This document shows, piece by piece, positions 21,424-31,599 of a DNA stretch of 64,000 bases; within the stretch, counting starts at the first letter, position 1; each line of letters starts with the position of its first letter. This DNA is from Rotaria sp. Silwood1 (lineage: Eukaryota; Rotifera; Eurotatoria; Philodinida; Philodinidae). The position numbers and the translations under genes were made by a program. The notes beneath the pieces were generated by a model that saw nothing but the letters and a program-made list of their open reading frames with translations, ran no database searches and was not told where the DNA came from. The DNA is taken from the NCBI GenBank assembly GCA_905250075.1, contig CAJNOP010000058.1, forward strand, positions 651,257-715,256, in the 5' to 3' direction.

Positions 21424-21575
21424 ACAGGCAGGCCGCCTGGCTACTTTAGGCAGCCTATCTGACCTGTGTAAAATCTCGCCCTTTGCCCGCCTGGCCTGTG
21501 ACAGGCTTGAGAAACAAGGCCTGTGCTTGTCCCAGGCAGGCAGGTCCGGTGGCCTGTTTGGACCTCCGATCAACA
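21424..21575. repeat. GC-rich CAGGCAGG block, right
   Basis: Repeated words ACAGGCAGGC, CAGGCAGGCAGG and GTGACAGGCTTG. It is the approximate inverse counterpart of the block at 20722-20880, and the 540 bp between them is AT-rich and non-coding. Confidence 0.5.
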
Positions 21576-21840
21576 CCCCGACTAAAAAATGTCCCTCAGA
21601 CCCAAACTCAAGTTTAATTCCATTCAGCATGATCCGCCTGTAACCCTGCTCGCATTGGGTTTTCTCTGGTTTAATATTCCATTATTTGCATTTGTTTTTC
21701 ACCATAACTTTTGACTCGCAGAATTTCTCGCCACTATGACTCGAAGAAGATAATATAAACAAAAGGTAAAAATGATGTGAAAATTGTTTATGGTAAAAGG
21801 AGAATAACTAGCTATTGCTTAGGTGTTTTGAAATAATGGA

Positions 21841-21898
21841 GCGACTAGTCGTGAGTGGTGCCTCAGAAGGGCGCCGACAACCGATTATAGTCGCACCT
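21841..21898. repeat. Double-hairpin element, copy 3
   Basis: GCGACTAGTCGT, GAGT, GGTGCC...GGGCGCC, GACAACCGATTATAGTCGC. The outer arms are imperfect (a two-base insertion in the right arm). Copy 4 lies about 350 bp downstream, close to the 345-bp spacing of copies 1 and 2. Confidence 0.7.
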
Positions 21899-22191
21899 AT
21901 TTCAGTTTCACTATTGGTTGGTTTCCGACATGATCTATATAAAGCTAGCTTTGTGGGGGAATAATATACTAAGATTCTTTTGATAAGGAATTCCATTAAA
22001 CCTCAGGTTGGCTAGCTAGGCAATGAAATTAAAGGCATAAGGACTAGTTCACAACAAGGTTTCGGCTTTGGAATTTTTCATGGGGAATTCTCATGTTATA
22101 ATTCTAACGACTTTTGAGACTAAGCAGAATCTCGAATCTGGTAGAGTTTAAATGACAGCACATGATCATATACCCAACCACAATGATACAT

Positions 22192-22251
22192 GGCAGCGGT
22201 TAGCCGCGAGTGGCGCCCCGAAGGGGCACCGACAAGCGACTAACCGCTGCC
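22192..22251. repeat. Double-hairpin element, copy 4
   Basis: The outer stem GGCAGCGGTTAGCCGC pairs with GCGACTAACCGCTGCC (15 of 16). The inner hairpin is GGCGCCCC-GAA-GGGGCACC. Outer-stem bases differ from copy 1 on both arms, so pairing is kept while the sequence changes. Confidence 0.85.
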
Positions 22252-23451
22252 GTGCGAAATTCCTTGAAAGAATCTTCAGACACTTCGAATCCATCGGCAG
22301 AATGTCTACTGTTGAGACCTTACTAGTTTTAATGGGAACGAGAACTGGCAAAAAAGCTAACAAGTATGTTCGAATGAAGTGTGAGAACAGTTGTGCTGAA
22401 CGTGCTCAGTATCGGAAGAGAACATTTGATGGAAAACGTCAATTAAACAATTTACATAAATTCATTCGAAGTAGATTTGAATGAAATCGAATGAGTTTTT
22501 CTGTCTTTATATATCCTTGTTTCTGTACATTCACTTGTCTAAATTTCTTTGGGTATTTTTGAATCAACCGTTTAATCCAACGACGACTTTGAGTACGAGT
22601 CTCACTCAATTGGCATATACCGAGTATGGTTTGATAAAATGTGATCTATTTTAATCTGAAAGTCCCACTAAACAGGCATTTTTGTAGTGGACCCTGACAA
22701 ATGATATTGCCAGTTTATGTGCTGGTAACTATAAGGAATTTTATTAGAGTTTCCGAGACGTATAGTGTATTTTTATGCTAGTGTGCGCAGATATGCTTTC
22801 TTTGTTAGTTCTCTCTGCAAATTGAATAATTTCTTTTTTCGGGGCCTGTGGATATTGCTGTCTTAGTATGCCTCATATAGATTTTCTTTGAGTATTATTC
22901 GTTGAGTGTCAGTTTCAGTGGATGAATTGTATGGCAAACCGTATCAGAAAGACACGCATGGCTTTGTACACGCCGACAGGATGCGTATAATCATGTCCGA
23001 ATTCAAGTGCAACTTTGTTCAAACATCAGCTGCTAGCTTTTAAAGGGGGTGTAAAGTAGTAAAAAATACCGAAGCAATCAAATATTCAGTCGAAGGTCAA
23101 GCGAGTCACACAGACGAGCGTTACTTGTATGTATATGTATACGATTTCACGTATGTCCTTGATATACGTGAGCAACTTTATTATATAATCGAAGAAACAA
23201 TTCTGAATACATATACGATATAGATGATATATATATGAAAAACGAGAAAACAAAAGAACCAATTAAAGAATCAAAGAGATGAAAGAAAATAGAGGTTAAC
23301 AATAAATAATGAATATGTATACATGCGACATCACTGTAACACTGTTTTTAATATTTAATATTTTATTTTAAAAATAACATAGTTTATTGTTGTTTCACTT
23401 AGTTCATGAATCATCAACGAATACACTTCTCAATAGTCCTCGTAAGAGTAC

Positions 23452-26400
23452 TTATGAACATTGATTGAGAAAAACATATAATTCGTTAGAAAGTGTGTGC
23501 AGTACAGCAAGATCAACCTTCCCATCTTTATTAAAATCATAGGCAACTGCAGGGCCTGGTTGATTATTTGTTCCATAGTGTTTTATAGTTGAAAATGTCA
23601 TATTTACTCCACCAAAGAATATTTCTACATTATTCGAAAGTCGATTGACTACTGCTATATCGGTATTGTTGTCAACATTGAAATCGTTCGACATTATAAT
23701 AACTGGCTCTCTTTCAGCAAGATATCTAATATGACCTGGAAAAGTTCCATTGCCTGTACCCAATAAAATACTGAAACTATTTTCACCCATATTGGCTGCT
23801 GCAAGATCCATGTTTTGATCAAGATTGAAATCTGCTGATATAACAGAATTCGGATTAACACCACACTCATACATCTTGTGGAACTGATAATTACCGTTTC
23901 CACGCCCTAATAAGATGCTGATAGTTTGAGTGCCACGATTGCTCACGGCTAGATCTGGTATTTGATCGTTGTTGAAATCATTTATTGCTACAGAAGATGG
24001 TTGAGTACCAGTTCTCAACTTTGTTCTATTTCGAAAGGTACCATCTCCATTACCCAACATAATAATAACGCTATCATTTATCATGACGACAATAACTAGA
24101 TCTAGGTTCATGTCATTATTCAAATCATGAGCTACTATGAAAGACGACGAAACATTAATTTGATATGATATTTCAGGATGGAAGGTACCATATCCATTAC
24201 CCAAAATTAAGCTAATACTCTGATTGTTTGCATTTGTCAATACCAGATCTAAATTCTTGTCTCCGTTGAAATCGCCTGTTGCCATCCAAGTGCTTTGCAT
24301 CTTAAGTCTGTAGGGTACTCGACAGCGGCAAGTACCATCTCCATTGCATAGTACTAGAGAAGCAGTATTATCTCCTTTATTGATTACCATTACATCAATG
24401 AATTGATCGACATTAAAATCAGCTGCACCGATCGATACCGGATTCAAACCACTAGCATAGTGGAAGCCACTTTGAAATGTTCCATTACCCATATTAATCA
24501 ATATCATCCAGGTGTTTTCTCCAGAATTAGTCACCACTACATCTATTTTATGATCTCTGTTGAAATCGTTTGCTGTCAGACTATTGGGAGAACTACCGAC
24601 TTTAAACTTGTTAGGACTTCGAAAACCTCCATTACCATCTCCGAAGAGCACGCTTACGGAAGATTCATTCAAAAGAGTTAATGCTATATCCATGTGTAAA
24701 TCATTATTGAAATCGGCTGTAGCAATAGCATTAGGACCAATACCAACATCGTAAGATATTTGAGCCTGAAACGTTCCGTCATCAATGCCGAGTAACACAC
24801 TTACACTATTATCGCCATAGTTTGCCACAATCAAATCTAATATTTCATCATGATTTAAATCCGTGGTTGTAATAGCAACTGGATGGTGACCAACCTTATA
24901 AATCTGTGAAGTTTCGAAAATTCCAAATCCACGTGCGATGCCCACATTTATAGTATTATCTCCGTTATTGACAACTGCCCAATCAACTCTCCCATCCAAG
25001 TTAAAATCACCTGATATGATACAGATTGGTTGCAGACCAACTGCAATATTAATATATATTTCAGAAAATCGACCTCCCGTACCAAATAACAATCGAAGAG
25101 TATTATCACCATAGTTCACGACTATGACATCAAAGTCACCGTTACCAGTGAAATCAGCGCTTGTCACTGACACAGGTCTTTGACCAACTTGATAAGTGGT
25201 CGTTGATTGAAATGAATCATCTGGATTATCAAGAAGCACACTTATTGTTCCATCGTTTTCATTCGCTATTATAATATCAGGCAATTCATCGCCGTTTATA
25301 TCACCAGTGAATATAAAACTTGGAGCAGAACCTGTATCATAGATAATTTCAGTCTCATACGTATTCTTGGAATTACCAAGAAGAAAATCAACACTTTGTT
25401 CATCATAGTTAAGCACTGCTAGATCGATTATGTCCTGATTTCTAAAATCACCAAATGTTAAAGCAACCGGTGTTTTTCCAGTCTTAGAGACACTTCGTAA
25501 TGAATATGGATCTTTGCATATAATCTCTACAAGAAAAACAGAATTAAATAGTATCAATTCTTCTCCTACTTGCTTCCGCCTAGTACTCAATTTTGTAGAA
25601 TAACTCGGCTGTCAAATAATATCAAAATATACGAGTCGAAATGAAAACAAGTGAAGTTTTATCTAGATCGGATTTTATCATTGTGCACCATATTCAGTTT
25701 TACTGATCTGAAAAATTGCTGCAGTTTCGTAAAATATTCACAAATTTTACGTTTCAGAATGAAAAATCATGTTAAGATTACTTCTGTATTCTTAGATGAA
25801 AGATGAAAATAAACTTCTGATGATTTTTATTTTCTTATAGAAGAAGTACGCCTGATAATGTCAGAATCATCATATAGAAAAACTTTCTTATGGTGGTAGA
25901 CATTCATGAAGCTTTGCATGTGCTTAGTGATTTGGATTTGGGTGTAGGTAGGTCACTGACTGTCCATCTGTGTGTCAATTAATATTTATGTATTGCTCAG
26001 ATCCACAGAGATTCTATATGGTGTTTTTAAAAACATTTATCTCTTTATAAACTCTTCATAGCGCATAAAGTCCAGAGAACCTGATGCGAATCGGTCACCG
26101 AAAGTTACGAATAATTGAATGCCAGAACTTTCAACCTTAGATGAAGCCGATCTAGTTTTTTTCAGAACAATAATGGTGTCGTTTTAACAGTCTACTTACT
26201 GATGGAGGCTGAACTACCCATGAAACAACGTTTCTCTCTGTTACAAATTTACCTAGAACGGTAATTTTATTGATTTTGTTTCTCATGAAAATTGCTCAAC
26301 AATGTTCTCTTGGAATTTATTTCCACAAATATAGAAACAAGTGCTATTATCTGATGAACTGGTTTGGACCGCTAGATCAGTGAAATCGATACCAGATCCG

Positions 26401-26637
26401 AATGGATTAACTGGTCACTAGTATCTCTTTGATCTATGGCTGATATAAATTAGAGTATGATGCCTGATTTTAAATGTTAATGAGAATAATATTAGAAAAA
26501 CAAAGCATACTTGGAATTTCGTTTGTCTTTCGTGATCCAAGAACAGCACCAATAACAATCGCTGTGATCGATAGAATTATAAATAAGCATAAGGGTAGAA
26601 CATATCGCTTCTTTTTATACCAGGGCCGCCTAAACAT
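23452..26637 (-). CDS. FG-GAP/VCBS repeat protein with N-terminal membrane anchor
   Basis: Two exons: 26637-26511 and 25526-23452, separated by a 984-bp intron (GTATGC...CTTGTAG) with matching phase, giving 733 residues. Residues 1-12 are basic (MFRRPWYKKKR) and are followed by one hydrophobic helix (about 12-34), so it is probably a type II membrane protein or a secreted protein with an uncleaved signal. The rest is 14 repeats of about 48 residues. Each has a calcium-loop motif such as GDFNLDGRVD, ADFNLDQNMD or YDFNKDGKVD, followed by a strand and LLGxGxGTF. This is the FG-GAP/VCBS beta-propeller-type repeat, used for adhesion or ligand binding outside the cell. The copies are too many for one seven-blade propeller, so two are likely. 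The family is greatly expanded in bdelloids. The gene lies 54 bp downstream of the ADP-ribosyltransferase. Confidence 0.85.
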
Positions 26638-26645
26638 ATAATCAC

Positions 26646-26670
26646 AACTCTTTGCTGTAAAAAGAATCTT
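26646..26670 (-). promoter_or_regulatory. Possible spliced-leader trans-splice acceptor
   Basis: Between the stop of the ADP-ribosyltransferase and the ATG of the FG-GAP gene the minus strand reads TTCTTTTTACAG|CAAAG. This is a polypyrimidine tract plus AG, with the AG 17 bases before the ATG. Rotifers use spliced-leader trans-splicing (established knowledge). Its use here is inference. Confidence 0.4.
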
Positions 26671-26691
26671 TGATTAGACATGAAGCAAAAC

Positions 26692-27874
26692 TCACTCGGG
26701 CTTTGGATAGAGAAGTGCGCCTAAAAAATAGAAATATCTGGTATTTTTTCAACATGAATCTGAAAATCTTTATGGTGTTACCTTTAAATGGAGGTTCCAA
26801 CAAGGTTTCCTCTGGTATAACTTGTTTCAAATGAATGATATAAAGGTTAGGTGATGGAACCAAGTGAGATACAACTACCATATGAGTGCCGGGTAGAAGA
26901 AGAACTTCATCTTCTGTGGTGAAATGTGAATGATCGCTTATTATTCGTCCATTGATGGCTTCGACAGAAAAAAGAGTTCGCTCTCCTTCAGTGCCTAAAT
27001 ACATGTTATTCTCGAGTACAGTCAGTGATTTTGTACATGAAGAAAATGACCACCATGTCAGTGAAGTACCAGGTTGCAATTCTGCACTCAAATCTTTTTT
27101 AACTCCACGCCAAACAGTTGTAATTGGCTCACACGGAATTTTAGCTAGTGCAGTCAAGAATAATTTCATATACTTGAAATAAGGTCGAAGTTCTTCACGA
27201 TTGCTACTTTTAAGAGTGTAATTGAGCATTGAATAGAGACTTTTATGTGGTGTTTCCCATTCGAGAGTATATAGACGAATTGCAGCACTTTCATGAACTG
27301 TTAAACCATTTGGTGGATTTTCGGGCGTTTCATCTAGTGCCAACTGAACATAAAACACCAAATTATAAAGAATATCAAAGAGTGGAGCACATGCCAGAGG
27401 AAGTGGCAATATAGGCTCAGCAGCATATCCAATGATCGGGGATGGGTCATTTTCAAATGTAATCGGTTCGCTAGGATTTGGTAGAATTTCATTTATACCG
27501 ATTGTCTTTGAAACTCGATGCTTTGGTTTAGTGGACCTATTAGTCGCAACATCAACCTGTTCGGCTTGTTTTATAGTTTGTTCTTGATTATCAATAGACG
27601 TTTCTTCATCAAATTCTACTTCTGATGTATAAGATGTGCGGACTGGTTGATTTTGAAATTCAATATCGATTTGCATTTGTTTTTCTTTCGATTTAGTCTT
27701 GTGATTTTTGTGTGCTGTTCCTTGATGATCATCAGAAATATTCATCTGACTTTGGTCTCTAGTTCTTTCACTTTGTATGTGTCTTTTATTCGGCTCGACT
27801 GCTGGTTGGTGATTTGAACTGTTATTATCTTCTCTTGATGCTTGCTTTCCATTTTTCAACGTTTTCGTTTTCAT
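26692..27874 (-). CDS. NAD:arginine ADP-ribosyltransferase (ART family)
   Basis: Exons 27874-26782 and 26720-26692 are joined across a 61-bp intron (GTAACA...TTTTTTAG), giving 373 residues ending ALLYPKPE. Residues 1-135 are polar and probably disordered, with Lys/Gln/Ser-rich stretches. The catalytic domain spans about 160-373. It shows the R-S-E signature of mono-ADP-ribosyltransferases: Arg in TTVWRGVKKD, the Ser motif WWSFSSCT, and the ExE motif in TTEDEVLLLPG. The latter is the form that modifies arginine. Such enzymes move ADP-ribose from NAD onto proteins. No signal peptide or membrane helix is seen, so a cytoplasmic role is more likely than secretion. ART genes are unusually numerous in bdelloids. 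It lies immediately upstream of the FG-GAP gene on the same strand. Confidence 0.85.
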
Positions 27875-29297
27875 AACTGTTGATAAGTGGTAATTTTTGA
27901 AAACTACAAAATAGAATCATTTCCTATAGTGATAGAAACGAAAAATCTAGGAGAATAAATTTCTTCTTTCTGTATCTCAATAAAGTATCAATTGTTAGCT
28001 TTTGCTATTTCAGCTGAATGCACTACAGTAATTTCACTTCTTGGATATTTCTATTAGATGTTAAGATATACTCTTCAGTTTCATTCTTTCTCCAACATAA
28101 ATAATAGAGTTTAAAATATTGAATTTGACTTAATGATTGCATTGCATATTCAGTATTATTTTTATTTTAATGATATATTCTCATAAGTCTTAATTTTGAT
28201 GCCGCGGTAATACTAAAAAGTTTCCTAAAACTGAGGTTGTATTAATAGTAGTCCATGCAATACAAGGTTACCAATCTTATTAACATCGATCTTCGAAAAA
28301 CGAATCATCTGAACACAATTGAAACCGCTTGATTATATAAACTCTAATTGATCCAATATGGATTAATGTAGTAATAGCGTCATGTTAACAGAAACAATTT
28401 ATGCTGCTTTCATGCTTCATTTTAGAAAAAAAAAATTTATTTCGAAGAATTTCGTCTATTTTCATCCACTACCAGTTCAATGAACTAAGTTCTAGCAGAT
28501 CTTTAAAAAAATCGTTTCAAAATATTATATATATCTTGCAACAAGATCTTCAGCTCTTAATTGTTGTTGGAGATTAATTTTACACTTTCTAGAACTACAC
28601 TATGCTGAAATAACTCAGGAAACAAAATTTTTATTCGGTGTTAGTCCAGAAGTTAACGATTTCGGAAGGTTTTCGAATAAAAAGTAAGAGTCTATTTTAT
28701 TTCACCGTGATTTTAATTAAATTCTGTTTACAAATGCAAAATCAGTATGAAATTTTACATGCGATAGACTGCTTGAAAAGTCTTTACAAGTATTTCAGCA
28801 TGAATTACGATATCAGCTTTTGAAACATATATACTGTATAGAAGATCTAATAAAAGATCTTGGTACAAGATATTGTTGTATTATCTTGTATCTCAATTTT
28901 CAAGATCTGTTCACTTTTCTGTGCCTAGTAACTTGGCCAAGATCTTGCTTACAAGATATTCTACTAGGGAGCGCATTTATGGTCTGTTCAAATAGATCCA
29001 TATGTATAGTAAAGTGATGGTGTAGTTTCATGAACATTTACATCGAAGATAACCATAAACCTAATGGTTTCATTTCTCATAATTGATCACTATCAAATGC
29101 ATGTTACGATAGAAAAAATGTATCATCTAATTCACTCTTAAAACTTTTTGTATTTCAATCTACAACAAAATATTTATCTTATAAATGAAAATGAATTGGT
29201 CTCTGTATCTCATACATACTATTCAGAATTATCAATCGATTCTACGAGCTTAGCGATACTATAAAAGTATAGGTCACTATGAAAAATCTTCCATAAT
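27875..29297. other. Spacer upstream of the ADP-ribosyltransferase
   Basis: This holds the presumed promoter of the ART gene. I see no gene. A cluster of AAGATCTT/CAAGAT words occurs at about 28838-28970. Confidence 0.5.
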
Positions 29298-29299
29298 TA

Positions 29300-29381
29300 T
29301 TGGGTTGCCAAGAAAGTTTTGCGTCTTTTTTGTATTATCTTAGTAATATAAAAAAGACGAAAAACTTTCTTGCCAACCCAA
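29300..29381. mobile_element. Mariner-type miniature element (82 bp)
   Basis: Two arms of about 38 bp, TTGGGTTGCCAAGAAAGTTT... and its near-perfect reverse complement, joined by a few bases. They are flanked by TA on both sides (29298-29299 and 29382-29383). TTGGGTTGGCAAG-like ends and a TA duplication are typical of mariner elements. No coding region remains. Confidence 0.9.
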
Positions 29382-29777
29382 TAAAAAATGAATACAATCA
29401 ATGAATATTTTGTGCATCGTAACAATCGGATTTCGTCATAAAAATTTCTTTACTATAATCATGTTCAATAAATCGTAGAAGATATTATTTTTAAAAATAA
29501 AAAGTCGTGTGACCTTGGTTATCAATTATCCGATTAGTTATACTTATAATAATTGCTTTATCTTTTCAAATATACTATTTACAAGCTCTCTGATAAAATA
29601 CCAGAAATAATTAGAATTAAAATATATCACTGTTCATATTTTAAATACAACGAAAACACACTTACATTTCGAACGCTGATCGAATATGTTATGCTTATTA
29701 GATCAATTCGTACTGTAAATAATGATCAGTATCTACTTTTTTTCATATTTTTTCGGTCTTTCTTTTTTTTTGTCTTT

Positions 29778-30093
29778 CTGATATCAACCAACTGTCACTT
29801 TAATTAAGCGAACAGGTTTGATTGGGCACACGGCTCTCCAATTTGATTATCGTTTGCGCATTTCTTTCGTGATTAGATATTTTTTATCACTATAAACAAG
29901 TAATTTATGCATAATATGAAAGAAAAAAACACATGCATGTGTTTTTCTCTTTCATATTATGCATAAATTACTTATTTATAGTGACATACCAAAATCCAAT
30001 CAAGAAGAAAATGCGCAAACAAATTATATTGAAGAGCCGCGTGCTTAATGAAACCTGTTCGCTTAATTAAAGTGACAGTTAGTTGTTATCATG
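29778..30093. mobile_element. Inverted-repeat miniature element (about 316 bp)
   Basis: Left arm TGATATCAACCAACTGTCAC followed by TTTAATTAAGCGAACAGG; the right end is its reverse complement with few differences. The arms stay similar to the centre, where TTATGCATAATATGAAAG and its inverse flank ACATGCATGT. The right end abuts the left LTR of the retrotransposon at 30092. I could not define a target duplication. Confidence 0.8.
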
Positions 30094-30294
30094 TTAGGTA
30101 GTGGCGCTATCTCTCACCACTACCTCTCTTCTTCTTTCTTTTATCTCTCTATTGGTCACTAGACAGACTTACATGTTACGTTGTGTGACTATATAGTCAG
30201 CTGCTGTTTTATTTTGTTAATGAAGAGTAGTAGTTGTGAACATGAAGATAGAAAATAAAGATAAGAAGTGTTTTGGTTAGCCAACAGACTAACA
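30092..30294 (+). repeat. Left LTR
   Basis: Starts TGTTAGGTAG and ends near GCCAACAGACTAACA, just before the primer-binding-like site. Contains a TATATAGTC word and an AATAAAGA word usable as promoter and polyadenylation signals. Confidence 0.85.
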
Positions 30295-30574
30295 ATTGGT
30301 GCCGTGACCCATGTCGACAACTCCTCGTTGACTACGATAAGTTTTGCTTGTTTTTTTTCTCGGTTTATTCTGTTTAGTGTTTCTTACTCGACATTCATTC
30401 ATTTGATATCCAAGTTACTATTGATTATTACGTGTTATTATCAATTCCTGATCATTGTTATTTTTTTTTCGTATTGAACTTACTCATTCCATTATTATCT
30501 GTTTCTGGTGATTTAATCCTTCGTGGTGATATTTAATTTGGTCTTTTGCTTATTCATTACATTCATTTGTTTAT

Positions 30575-31540
30575 ATGGTCATAACACATTCACATTATCA
30601 ACAATTATTTCAACAAGAAACAAAACGATTATCTGATATTGATATTGAATTTTCTCATTATTCCGAATTTTCTCTCAATCACATTGTTTATCATCCAGCA
30701 TTTTTATCAGTTATGGAAGAGCAGGTTATGAATACTTTAGCTAAAGAACAAATTAGAAATTTTTCTAAATTTGCTGGTGCTCCAGATGAAGATGTTATTA
30801 AATGGATACAATATATGGAAGCAGTATTTGATCGAGCACAATTACAACCATCAAATAAATTTATTGCCATACAATCGTATCTCACTGATGCTGCTAAAAA
30901 CTGGTTTCGTTATAACAAGTCTAGTATTACGGATTGGTTCATATTCAAAGCTGAAATTATTAAAGCTTATCAACCATCACTTAATCAAATCTTATTAAAA
31001 ATGGAAAAATGACGACAATCACCTAAAATGAACCTGTTATGACATATTATCATGATAAACTTCAATTATGTTTACAAGCTGATTTGAATATGAGCTCGGC
31101 GATGATACTCCATCATTTAACTAAAGAATTAAATAACTCTTTAGTCCCTCACGTTATTCGTCGTCACCCTGCTTCACCTGCTGATTTTCTTATCATTGCA
31201 CAAGATGAAGAAAAAAATATAACTTACATTAAATGAATTACGACATGCTTCAATCAATTCATCTGATACTTATCCAACTGATGATGATGATTCTATTGAC
31301 GGGATAGTTTCACTCGTGAAACGATCGACCAATCCATGTACACGTTCTTCTAATGGGCAACCACCTTCATCATCTCCACAACCACTTATGAATCGAATAT
31401 TCACTTATAACCAGTCTCCATTTTCAACTTCTCGTTCTGTTCCTCAACCTACATCTTCATCACTTGCCTCATGTCAATGTTATGAATGGTATCAATTTGG
31501 ACATATTGCCAAATACTGTCCCAATCGAAAAAGCATCTAA
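30575..31540 (+). pseudogene. gag-like region
   Basis: The first open piece (30575-31012) starts MVITHSHYQQ and contains a capsid-like helical segment (VIKWIQYMEAVFDRAQL, LTDAAKNWFRYNK). It ends at a TGA, then continues in another frame (31039-31236) and as a zinc-knuckle piece to 31540. In the knuckle (CYEWYQFGHIAKYC) the second cysteine is replaced by Trp. Gag coats the RNA genome inside the particle. The breaks mean no full protein can be made. Confidence 0.75.
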
Positions 31541-31599
31541 AGAGGTATCAAGATGGTGGTACTTCTACAAAAAAGAAAAAACCATCACTCCCTCTATCA

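Larger units (their letters stand above)
18701..23440. other. Gene-poor, compositionally distinct block
   Basis: Apart from the hairpin elements and GC-rich blocks listed separately, I see no supported gene. Base composition is more balanced than the flanks, and poly-A/T runs are rarer, between about 18.75 and 20.7 kb and again at 21.6-23.2 kb. A 110-codon frame at 22152-22484 exists but overlaps a hairpin element and has no recognisable domain. The last 300 bp (23,150-23,440) is AT-rich and probably holds the 3' end of the FG-GAP gene. Confidence 0.5.

Noticed and set aside
22152-22484. 110-codon plus-strand frame
   Set aside because: Its first half is a double-hairpin repeat and the rest has no domain, splice context or codon pattern like the real genes.
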